From: Bifidobacteriaceae bacterium
GTDB taxonomy: Bacteria; Actinomycetota; Actinomycetes; Actinomycetales; WQXJ01
Direction: 5' to 3'
Length of the DNA stretch: 5,911 nt
Assembly: GCA_031278665.1 (NCBI GenBank)
Contig: JAITKC010000271.1
Span: 1 to 5,911 of the forward strand
The position numbers were made by a program, and so were the translations under genes. The notes below the pieces were generated by a model. It saw only the letters and a program-made list of their open reading frames with translations, was not told the DNA's origin and searched no databases. Positions 1 through 5,273 of the stretch are shown here, piece by piece; position 1 is the first letter of the stretch; every line of letters starts with the position of its first letter.

Positions 1-1
1 G

Positions 2-325
2 GTGGTTCCGGCGGTCAACCAAATCGAACTCCATCCGCTGCGCCAGCAGTCTGATTTGCGGGCGCTGAACACCGAGTTGGGGATTGTCACCGAGGCCTGG
101 GGCCCGCTCGGGCGCGGCGCGGACCTCGGAAACGCGACTGTTCGAGCGGTCGCCCGGGAGGCCGGCCGGACCGCCGCCCAAGTGGTGCTGCGCTGGTTGA
201 TCCAACTCGGCGTCGTCGCTTTCCCGAAGACCTCGAAGCCGGAGCGCTTGGCCGAGAACCTGGCGATCGACGACTTCGAGTTGGCTCCCGAACAAATGGA
301 GCGCCTGAACGCGATCCGGGCCTGA
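2..325 (+). CDS. Aldo/keto reductase, C-terminal part (5' end outside the window)
   Basis: The 107 visible residues are the C-terminal portion of an NAD(P)H-dependent aldo/keto reductase, a cytosolic TIM-barrel enzyme of about 270-280 residues that reduces aldehydes and ketones. Seen directly: NQIELHP (residues 6-12), the conserved strand of the second half of the barrel; WGPLGRG (33-39), matching the usual SPLGRG cofactor loop; and FPKTSKPERLAENL (74-87), matching the (I)PKS...R..EN motif that binds the NADP 2'-phosphate in this superfamily. The tail LAPEQMERLNAI is also typical. The catalytic Asp/Tyr/Lys/His residues lie in the missing N-terminal half. The GTG at position 2 is an internal Val codon, not a start. 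The closest type is the 2,5-diketo-D-gluconate reductase-like AKR5 group; the natural substrate cannot be told. It is probably unrelated to the downstream transporter, being separated by 269 bases. Confidence 0.9.
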   Translation: MVPAVNQIELHPLRQQSDLRALNTELGIVTEAWGPLGRGADLGNATVRAVAREAGRTAAQVVLRWLIQLGVVAFPKTSKPERLAENLAIDDFELAPEQMERLNAIRA

Positions 326-338
326 CCGCGACGCCGCT

Positions 339-354
339 GGCCGGCCGGCCGGCC
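339..354 (+). terminator. GGCC palindrome after the aldo/keto reductase, possible terminator
   Basis: Four tandem GGCC units form a perfect 16-base palindrome starting 13 bases after the stop codon. It could fold as a short GC hairpin or pair between strands. No T-tract follows, so it is not a canonical intrinsic terminator. U-less hairpins are often proposed as terminators in actinomycetes, so the position is suggestive only. GGCC repeats are also common by chance in this genome. Confidence 0.25.
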
Positions 355-430
355 TGGACGATTGATTCCGGGGGGGTGTTAGTGGTCGTGGGCGGTCAGT
401 GAGCGTGGGGCGGGCGCGCCTCGGCGTTCG

Positions 431-448
431 CCCGGCCGGCCGGCCGGG
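431..448 (+). repeat. 18-bp perfect GGCC-type palindrome
   Basis: CCC, then GGCC repeated three times, then GGG forms a perfect self-complementary 18-mer. It is nearly the same core as the palindrome at 339-354, so the two could also pair with each other across the 76 bases between them. Nearby CGGGCG (411-416) and CGCCCG (429-434) form a competing stem. No known operator consensus is recognised, and a role is unproven. Confidence 0.4.
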
Positions 449-524
449 AAACAACGACTTCTCGTCCACTGGTTGAGCCAGCCTGTCCGCAGGTTGAGAT
501 TCCGATAAACTTCCCGAGCGACGA

Positions 525-550
525 CCGCGCGGCGCGAATGCGCCGCCCGG
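525..550 (+). promoter_or_regulatory. GC-only hairpin in the 5' leader of the binding-protein gene
   Basis: Bases 529-535 (GCGGCGC) pair perfectly with 540-546 (GCGCCGC) around the tetraloop GAAT. After one C-C mismatch the stem continues with 525-527 (CCG) pairing with 548-550 (CGG). This ten-pair hairpin ends 27 bases before the Shine-Dalgarno sequence. It lacks a following T-tract, so it may be an mRNA structure or a U-less terminator. No known riboswitch fold is recognised around it, and high GC content makes chance hairpins likely. Confidence 0.35.
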
Positions 551-594
551 CCTGACGCGCCCAGATTCGCCCGCTTAGAGAGGTAAGAAATCCA

Positions 595-1632
595 GTGAAG
601 ACTCGTTCTCGTTTGATCGGCTTGGCGGCGGTGGCCGTCGCCGCCCTGGCGGCCGCAGGCTGCGGCGCCGACGAACCGGCCGGCGGCGGCGCCAGCCAAA
701 CAACCGGCCCGGCCGCCGTCAGCGCGCCGGAAACCGAAACCTACAACATCGCCATAACGCAGTTCCTCGCCCACCCGTCGCTGGATTTGATCACCCAGGG
801 TTTCAAGGACGGGTTGGCGGAGAAGGGCGTCTCGGCCGATTACACCTACGATGACGCCCAGGGCGATCAGACCAACACTGCCACGATCGCCGGCAAATAC
901 GCCGCCGACGGCGACTTGGACTTGATCATGGCCGTGGCCACTCCCTCGGCTCAAGCCGTCGTCAACCAGATCGCCGACCGGCCGGTGCTGTTCGCCGGGG
1001 TGACCGATCCGGTCGAAGGCGGGCTGGTGCCCTCATGGGAGGCGTCGAAGACGAATGTGACGGGCACCTCGGACCTGAATCCGGAGGGTTATCCGGCCAA
1101 GTTGATCCAAGAGATCATGGGCCAGGAGAACGTCAAGACGATCGGCTACCTCTACTCGCTGGGCGAGAAGAACTCGGTGGTTCAACTCGACCTGCTCAAG
1201 GCCGAGGCCGAGCCGCTTGGCCTGACGGTCAAGGAGTCTGGCATCGCCAGCGCCTCCGAACTGACCGCCGGCGTCCAGGCGCTGTCCGAGGTCGACGCGA
1301 TCTACGTGGGAACTGACAACACCGTGGTGGACGGCATCGAGCAAGTGGTCTCTTTCGGCCAAGACAACCAGATCCCGGTGTTCGTGGCGGACGCCTCCTC
1401 GGTTGAGCGCGGCGCGGTGGCCACCCGCGGCATCGACTATTACGAACTCGGCAAGCGGACCGCCGACATGGCCTACGAGATCCTGGTGAACGGCGTCGCC
1501 CCGGGCGACATCGCCCCGCTGCAGGTGACCGACACGCAGATCATCGTCAACCCGGACGCCGCCGCCGCCTACGGCCTGACCGTGCCCGAGGCGATCCTAG
1601 CCGGCGCCACCGAAGTCACCACGACCGGCTGA
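595..1632 (+). CDS. ABC transporter substrate-binding lipoprotein, TrpX-like (ABC_sub_bind/COG2984 family)
   Basis: This 345-residue protein should be the extracytoplasmic ligand receptor of the importer encoded with the next two genes. The N-terminus is a lipoprotein signal: basic residues MKTRSR, a hydrophobic core at about 7-21, and a lipobox AAGC with the lipidated Cys at 23. A low-complexity Gly/Ala/Pro linker runs to about residue 47. The mature part carries hallmarks of the family: HPSLD (60-64), AQGD (88-91), ATPSAQA (115-121), GVTDPVEGGLV (135-145), NVTGTSD (154-160) and YVGTDNTVV (237-245), in a two-lobed periplasmic-binding-protein fold. Length is usual for the family. The GTG start is supported by GAGAGG at 578-583 and by the signal peptide starting exactly there. 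Characterised relatives include streptococcal TrpX, which serves tryptophan uptake; ligand identity here is inferred from family only, and tyrosine or another solute is possible. Confidence 0.9.
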   Translation: MKTRSRLIGLAAVAVAALAAAGCGADEPAGGGASQTTGPAAVSAPETETYNIAITQFLAHPSLDLITQGFKDGLAEKGVSADYTYDDAQGDQTNTATIAGKYAADGDLDLIMAVATPSAQAVVNQIADRPVLFAGVTDPVEGGLVPSWEASKTNVTGTSDLNPEGYPAKLIQEIMGQENVKTIGYLYSLGEKNSVVQLDLLKAEAEPLGLTVKESGIASASELTAGVQALSEVDAIYVGTDNTVVDGIEQVVSFGQDNQIPVFVADASSVERGAVATRGIDYYELGKRTADMAYEILVNGVAPGDIAPLQVTDTQIIVNPDAAAAYGLTVPEAILAGATEVTTTG

Positions 1633-1685
1633 CCGGGCCGCCGGTCCGGGCGCGCGGTTCTCCCGCCCTGCCGCCGCCCGGGCCG
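1631..1685 (+). promoter_or_regulatory. Overlapping, mutually exclusive hairpins after the binding-protein gene
   Basis: A short stem pairs GACCGG (1631-1636, overlapping the stop codon) with CCGGTC (1641-1646). A longer alternative pairs 1642-1652 with 1675-1685: eleven base pairs including one G-U, with a 22-base loop. Both use 1642-1646, so only one can form at a time. There is no T-tract. Hairpins after binding-protein genes commonly protect that part of the mRNA or cause partial termination so that more binding protein than permease is made; that role is an inference here. Confidence 0.35.
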
Positions 1686-1751
1686 TCGGCGCAGGTGGAC
1701 GATGCCGCGCCGGCGACGAGCGCGTGGACGGCGCCGTCGCCCGAGCGGGAA

Positions 1752-1814
1752 ATGCGCCTGACACGGCGGCCAATTAGGCTTTGCCTCAATCTTTACCCGG
1801 ACACCAGCCCCTAG
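1752..1814 (+). CDS. Possible 20-codon upstream ORF before the permease (weak)
   Basis: An ATG at 1752 opens a 20-codon frame that ends in TAG at 1812-1814. This stop overlaps the permease Shine-Dalgarno sequence (1813-1819) and lies 10 bases before its TTG start, a geometry that would allow translational coupling or leader-peptide control. The peptide begins MRLTRRP and contains LCLNLY. The same frame is open back to a GTG at 1695, giving 39 codons. The preceding GAGCGGGAA directly abuts the ATG, so its own ribosome site is poor. No family is recognised and chance is a real possibility. Apart from this and the hairpins at 1631-1685, the 192-base gap between the genes holds nothing else I can support. 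Confidence 0.15.
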   Translation: MRLTRRPIRLCLNLYPDTSP

Positions 1815-1819
1815 GAAGG
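1813..1819 (+). promoter_or_regulatory. Strong Shine-Dalgarno sequence selecting a TTG start
   Basis: AGGAAGG lies 5 bases before TTG at 1825, the first codon of the permease. The predicted N-terminus QNAIEQGLIFALLALGVFLTYRIL agrees with the conserved start of the family, so the rare TTG initiation codon is well supported. Confidence 0.75.
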
Positions 1820-1824
1820 CGCCG

Positions 1825-2877
1825 TTGCAAAACGCGATCGAACAAGGTCTGATCTTCGCCTTGCTGGCGCTGGGCGTGTTCCTGACTTACCGAATCCTCA
1901 ACTTCGCCGACCTGACCGTCGACAGTTCGTTCACCACCGGCGGCGGCACCGCCGCGATCTTGATCTACAACGGCGCCGACCCCTATCTGGCGACCGCCGC
2001 CGGCTGCGCCGCCGGCGCGCTGGCCGGGCTGATCACCGGTCTGTTGCACACCAAATTGAGAATCGACCCGTTGCTGGCGTCGATTCTGACGATGCTGGCC
2101 TTGTATTCGGTCAACCTCAGAATTATGGGCGGGCCGAACGTCGGCCTGAACTTGCGCGACGGCCAGCCCGTCGAAACGATCTTCCTGCCGCTCAAACAAG
2201 CCAAGCTGATGGCGTCGTGGCAGGCGGTCGGCATTTTGGCGGCAGTGGCGTTGGCGCTGACAGTCGTGATCGTCTGGTTCTTGGCCACTAACTTCGGCCT
2301 GGCGGCCCAGGCGACCGGCGACAATCCGCAGATGGCGGTGGCGGGCGGCATCTCGACCGATTTCACCAAGATCGTCACGCTGATGATCTCGAACGGGCTG
2401 GTCGGCCTGTCCGGCGCGGTTTACGCGCAATTCCAGGGCTTCGCCGACGTCGGGATGGGGATTGGGCTGATCTTGGTCGGTTTGGCTTCGGTGATAGTCG
2501 GAAACGCCATCTTGGGGACGCGCTATATGGCGTTGGCGGTGTTGGGCGTGGTGGTCGGATCGGTGGTTTACCGGTTGGTCTTGTATTACGCGATCTACTG
2601 GGAGATCGCCGCGGCCGGCGACATGAGGCTGATTTCCGCCGTCTTGGTGGTGATCGCGCTGGTGATCTCGCAGAGCGAGCGGCTGCGGGGTTGGGCGGCG
2701 CGGATTTCGCCGTTCCGGTCGGCGACGATCCCAGAGCCGCTGACGGCGCCCGAACTGCGGGCCGAGCCGGCTGAAGGCCCGACGCCGGCCGACCCGACGC
2801 CGGCCGACCCGGCGCCCGCCCGCCCGGCGCTCGTCCGCCCGGCGCCCGCTGATCCGGATCAGGGCGAGGAGGGCTGA
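1825..2877 (+). CDS. ABC transporter permease, TrpY-like (COG4120, BPD_transp_2 fold)
   Basis: This 350-residue integral membrane protein should form the channel of the importer, probably as a homodimer. The family-typical motif GLIFALLALGVFLTYRILNFADLTVDSSFTTG begins at residue 8, followed by KLRIDPLLASILTMLALYSVNLRIMGGPN at about 77-105. Hydrophobic segments lie at about 7-24, 54-74, 83-100, 132-154, 181-203, 210-230, 233-256 and 267-282, with a weaker one near 38-48. GLAAQATGDNPQMAVAGG (158-175) is the likely cytoplasmic loop contacting the ATPase. Start is TTG at 1825. Relatives are usually about 290-300 residues; the excess here is a hydrophilic tail from about residue 290, rich in Pro, Ala, Asp, Glu and Arg and containing pentapeptide repeats at 319-343. 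The tail is not part of the transport fold. The gene is 192 bases after the binding protein and 3 bases before the ATPase. Substrate is inferred only from the family. Confidence 0.9.
   Translation: MQNAIEQGLIFALLALGVFLTYRILNFADLTVDSSFTTGGGTAAILIYNGADPYLATAAGCAAGALAGLITGLLHTKLRIDPLLASILTMLALYSVNLRIMGGPNVGLNLRDGQPVETIFLPLKQAKLMASWQAVGILAAVALALTVVIVWFLATNFGLAAQATGDNPQMAVAGGISTDFTKIVTLMISNGLVGLSGAVYAQFQGFADVGMGIGLILVGLASVIVGNAILGTRYMALAVLGVVVGSVVYRLVLYYAIYWEIAAAGDMRLISAVLVVIALVISQSERLRGWAARISPFRSATIPEPLTAPELRAEPAEGPTPADPTPADPAPARPALVRPAPADPDQGEEG
2779..2853 (+). repeat. 15-bp coding repeats in the permease C-terminal tail
   Basis: Five in-frame units code PTPAD, PTPAD, PAPAR, PALVR and PAPAD (permease residues 319-343). 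The first two units are identical in DNA: the 15 bases at 2778-2792 recur at 2793-2807. The later units have diverged. The unit length is a multiple of three, so copy-number change would keep the frame. This looks like slippage-driven low complexity appended to a conserved membrane protein. Confidence 0.75.
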
Positions 2878-2880
2878 GGC

Positions 2881-3669
2881 GTGCTCAAACTAGTCGGGGT
2901 CTCGAAGACGTTCTTCCCGGGCACCGCCAATGAGCGCCGGGCGCTCAGGCAGGTGGCCTTGGAACTCGCCGAAGGCGACTTCGCCACCGTCATCGGCTCG
3001 AACGGGGCCGGCAAGTCGACTCTGCTGAACGTCATCGCCGGCTCGCTGGCGACCGACGGCGGGGCGATTATGATCGACGGCCGCGACGTCACCAAACTGC
3101 CGGCCAACCGGCGGGCCGGCCTGCTCGCCCGGGTTTTCCAAGACCCCCAGGCCGGCACCGCCCCGCACCTGACGATTGAGCAGAACATGTCGATCGCGCT
3201 GACCCGCGGGCGGCGGCGCGGGCTTGGGCCGGGCGTCGGCCGGCGGCGGCGGGCGGAGTTCCGCGAGCAGTTGGCGGTCCTCGGACTGGGGCTCGAGAAC
3301 CGGCTGAAGACCAGGGTGGGCATGCTCTCAGGCGGTCAGCGCCAGGCGCTGTCGCTGCTGATGGCCTCTTTCACGCGGCCCAAACTGTTACTTCTGGACG
3401 AGCACACCGCCGCGCTCGACCCGGCCCGGGCGGAGTTGGTGACGGCGCTGACCGAAAAGGTCGTGGCGGACTCGCAGCTAACGGCGTTGATGGTGACCCA
3501 CAACATGGCCCAAGCCCTGCGGGTCGGCAACCGGCTGGTGATGATGCACGAAGGCGAGATCATCCTCGAACTCTGCGCCGATCAGAAACGGCGCACCACC
3601 GTCGCGGACCTGATGGACCGCTTCACCTCGGTCAAAGGCCAGATGGCGGACCGCAGCCTGCTCAGCTAG
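2881..3669 (+). CDS. ABC transporter ATP-binding protein, TrpZ-like (COG1101)
   Basis: This 262-residue cytoplasmic ATPase should drive the importer encoded by the two genes before it. All nucleotide-binding motifs are intact: Walker A GSNGAGKST (39-47), Q-loop Gln87 in VFQDP, signature LSGGQ (149-153), Walker B LLLLDE (169-174), D-loop ALD (178-180) and switch His207 in THN. LLDEHTAALDP (171-181), with His after the catalytic Glu174, is a hallmark of the ATPase subfamily paired with COG2984/COG4120 proteins, and it links this gene to its neighbours independently of position. The basic stretch RGRRRGLGPGVGRRRR (109-124) fits the variable helical region of the family. The GTG start has GAGGAGG at 2866-2872, eight bases upstream and inside the permease gene. 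Length is normal and there are no defects. Confidence 0.95.
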   Translation: MLKLVGVSKTFFPGTANERRALRQVALELAEGDFATVIGSNGAGKSTLLNVIAGSLATDGGAIMIDGRDVTKLPANRRAGLLARVFQDPQAGTAPHLTIEQNMSIALTRGRRRGLGPGVGRRRRAEFREQLAVLGLGLENRLKTRVGMLSGGQRQALSLLMASFTRPKLLLLDEHTAALDPARAELVTALTEKVVADSQLTALMVTHNMAQALRVGNRLVMMHEGEIILELCADQKRRTTVADLMDRFTSVKGQMADRSLLS

Positions 3670-3687
3670 CCCGCTAGGCTAAGGAAG

Positions 3688-4536
3688 ATGACCGCGACCG
3701 TGGCCGGCGCCGTGCGCGTCCTGGAAGAGTTGTATCCGCCGGCGCTGAAGGAGGACTGGGACCGGATCGGCCTGGTCTGCGGGGATCCGAAAGACCCGGT
3801 CGCGAAAATCGCCTTTGCCGTCGACCCGACCCTCAAAGCGGTCGGCCAAGCCGTCGAATGGGGCGCCGACCTGCTGGTGGTCCACCATCCGCTATTACTC
3901 CGGCCGGTCGACTCGGTGGCGGCCACGACTTTCAAAGGCGCCATTGTGCACCGCCTGATCCGGGCGAATTGCGCTCTATACACCGCCCACACCAACGCCG
4001 ACGCGGCCGCCGGGGGAGTCTCGGACGCCCTGGCCGGCGCCATCCGGCTGCGGCGGACCCGGCCGCTGGCGCCGTCCCAGGCCGACCCGGCGGTCGGCAT
4101 CGGGCGAGTCGGGCGACTGGAGGCGCCTACGCCGCTGGGCGAACTGGGCCGGCGCCTGGCGCAGGCTTTGCCGGCGAACCGGCACGGCGTGCGGATCGCC
4201 GGCCCCCTCGACGCCTTGGTCGAGACGGCGGCGGTGGTCGCGGGCGCCGGCGATTCGCTGTTCGGGGCGGTTCGGGCGGCCGGCGTGGACGCCTATGTGA
4301 CCGCCGACCTGCGCCATCATCCGGCCCTCGAGGCCCGCGAGGCGGCCGAGTTCGCCGGGCGGGGCAGACCCTTCTTACTCGACGTCTCGCACGCGGCCTC
4401 GGAGTGGGGCTGGCTGGCCGGGGCCGCCCGCGAACTTGAAAAGCGGTTGGCGGCCGGCGGGGATAGGGTGGTGACTTGGGTCAATCCGGAGGTGGCCGAC
4501 CCTTGGATGGCCCGTGTCGAAAGGACGGACGCTTGA
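3688..4536 (+). CDS. Nif3-like dinuclear metal centre protein (YbgI/Nif3 family)
   Basis: This 282-residue protein belongs to the Nif3/YbgI family, cytoplasmic toroidal hexamers with a two-metal site; the biochemical role is unsettled, and the 'GTP cyclohydrolase 1 type 2' name in databases is weakly supported. The N-terminus shows the family pattern LEELYPPALKEDWDRIGLVCGDP (12-34). The metal ligands line up with those of E. coli YbgI: His66-His67 in VVHHPLLL, His101 and Asp105 in AHTNAD, and His235/Glu239 in HAASE. About 130 residues separate Asp105 from His235, close to the short E. coli form, so the PII/CutA-like insertion found in the roughly 370-residue homologues is absent. The ATG start has AAGG at 3681-3684, only 3 bases upstream, which is tight, but the N-terminus fits the family. 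It lies 18 bases after the ATPase gene and its TGA overlaps the next gene's TTG start. Confidence 0.92.
   Translation: MTATVAGAVRVLEELYPPALKEDWDRIGLVCGDPKDPVAKIAFAVDPTLKAVGQAVEWGADLLVVHHPLLLRPVDSVAATTFKGAIVHRLIRANCALYTAHTNADAAAGGVSDALAGAIRLRRTRPLAPSQADPAVGIGRVGRLEAPTPLGELGRRLAQALPANRHGVRIAGPLDALVETAAVVAGAGDSLFGAVRAAGVDAYVTADLRHHPALEAREAAEFAGRGRPFLLDVSHAASEWGWLAGAARELEKRLAAGGDRVVTWVNPEVADPWMARVERTDA
4519..4525 (+). promoter_or_regulatory. Shine-Dalgarno sequence selecting a TTG start overlapping the Nif3 stop
   Basis: GAAAGGA lies 7 bases before TTG at 4533-4535, which overlaps the Nif3 stop TGA (4534-4536) as TTGA. This start gives the N-terminus (M)KSPAADQRQLLVVQAHD, matching the short N-termini usual for the family. 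An in-frame start at 4476 would add a Gly-rich 19-residue extension overlapping Nif3 and is less likely. Confidence 0.7.
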
Positions 4537-5273
4537 AATCTCCAGCCGCCGACCAACGCCAACTGTTAGTTGTCCAAGCTCATGACACGCAGTTGCATCG
4601 GCTGGCGCACAAGCGCGCCAAACTGCCGACTCTGGGGCAACTGGCCCTGGTCAAAGACGAGATCCAGGCCGCCGGCGAGGAACTGGAGCTGGCCAAGGCC
4701 AAGACCGGCGACATCCGGCGGGATCTGACCCGCCTGGAGGACGAGATCGCGAAAGTCGACGCCCGGCGCGCGCGCGACCGCCAGCGTTTGGAGTCCGGGG
4801 GCGGGCAGTCGCGCGAGCTGGTGACGCTGCAACAGGACATCGAACTGTTGGGGCGGCGCCGCGCCGTGCTCGAGGAGTCGGCGCTCGAGGTGATGGAGCG
4901 TCTCGAGGAGGCGCAGGAGGCGGTTCGCGGGCTGGAGGCGACGCTCAAGCGCCTGGGCGCCGGGGGGGCGGAGCTGCGCGAGCGCCTGGACGTCGAATTG
5001 GCCGAACTGGATCAAGCCGAACAGGCCGAACGGGTCGCCCGCGGCCTGGCCGCCGCCGGTTTGGACGCCGAGTTGATGAAATTGTATGAGCGGCTCCGCG
5101 AACGCCTGGGCGGAGTTGGCGCGGCGGCGCTGGTGCGCCGGCGCTGCGAGGGTTGCGGAATGGATCTGAGCGCGTCCGACCTCGGTTCGATCCGGTCGCT
5201 GGCCGAAGACGAGGTCGCCCGCTGCGAGGAATGCGGCCGGATTCTGGTCCGCGGCGAGGACTCCGGCCTGTGA
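4533..5273 (+). CDS. Coiled-coil protein with C4-type zinc ribbon (zf-RING_7 family)
   Basis: From the preferred TTG start this is a 246-residue cytoplasmic protein with a long charged helical region (about residues 8-195), rich in Glu, Arg, Leu and Ala and expected to form an antiparallel coiled-coil hairpin. A C-terminal zinc ribbon follows, with Cys205-x2-Cys208 (CEGCG) and Cys231-x2-Cys234 (CEECG). The architecture and length match M. tuberculosis Rv2229c and resemble Helicobacter pylori HP0958, whose structure shows the same coiled-coil plus zinc-ribbon arrangement; HP0958 is implicated in RNA binding and flagellar regulation, but no such role can be assumed here. The ribbon suggests nucleic-acid or protein binding. 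The start overlaps the Nif3 stop and its own TGA overlaps the next start as GTGA, so the three genes should be translated together. All four zinc ligands are present. Confidence 0.88.
   Translation: MKSPAADQRQLLVVQAHDTQLHRLAHKRAKLPTLGQLALVKDEIQAAGEELELAKAKTGDIRRDLTRLEDEIAKVDARRARDRQRLESGGGQSRELVTLQQDIELLGRRRAVLEESALEVMERLEEAQEAVRGLEATLKRLGAGGAELRERLDVELAELDQAEQAERVARGLAAAGLDAELMKLYERLRERLGGVGAAALVRRRCEGCGMDLSASDLGSIRSLAEDEVARCEECGRILVRGEDSGL

Larger units (their letters stand above)
326..594 (+). promoter_or_regulatory. Leader region upstream of the ABC transporter operon
   Basis: This 269-base stretch has no convincing gene. It contains a G7 run at 370-376, GGCC palindromes at 339-354 and 431-448, a relatively AT-richer part at about 449-515, a strong hairpin at 525-550, and a Shine-Dalgarno sequence, GAGAGG, at 578-583, 11 bases before the GTG start at 595. 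The transporter promoter is expected here, most likely in the AT-richer part. TTGAGC at 473-478 and GATAAA at 504-509 resemble -35 and -10 elements but are 25 bases apart, so they do not make a proper pair. I see no T-box specifier or antiterminator signature, and no run of Trp codons in a leader peptide. Confidence 0.45.

Noticed and set aside
376..402. Eight-codon GTG frame in the leader (reads MLVVVGGQ)
   Set aside because: No properly spaced ribosome-binding site, and too short to distinguish from chance.
473..509. Promoter pair TTGAGC and GATAAA
   Set aside because: The spacing is 25 bases, outside the normal range, and no better-spaced partner was found for either element.
326..594. 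T-box riboswitch or Trp-codon leader peptide upstream of the importer
   Set aside because: No antiterminator-like conserved motif, no T-tract terminator and no consecutive Trp codons were seen.
379..954. 191-codon minus-strand ORF covering the leader and the start of the binding-protein gene
   Set aside because: It runs antisense to a clear lipoprotein gene; its sequence is Gly/Arg-rich with no motif, as expected of a shadow frame in GC-rich DNA.
1786..2430. 214-codon minus-strand ORF over the permease
   Set aside because: Gln/Arg/Asp-rich antisense frame of a conserved membrane protein, with no domain features.
3858..4439. 193-codon plus-strand ORF in a second frame inside the Nif3 gene
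   Set aside because: The overlapping frame has intact Nif3 metal ligands; this one is Gly/Arg/Pro-rich noise.
4476..4532. Longer N-terminus for the zinc-ribbon protein
   Set aside because: It would overlap Nif3 by about 60 bases and add a Gly-rich extension unlike the family; TTG at 4533 has a well-spaced GAAAGGA and a family-like N-terminus.
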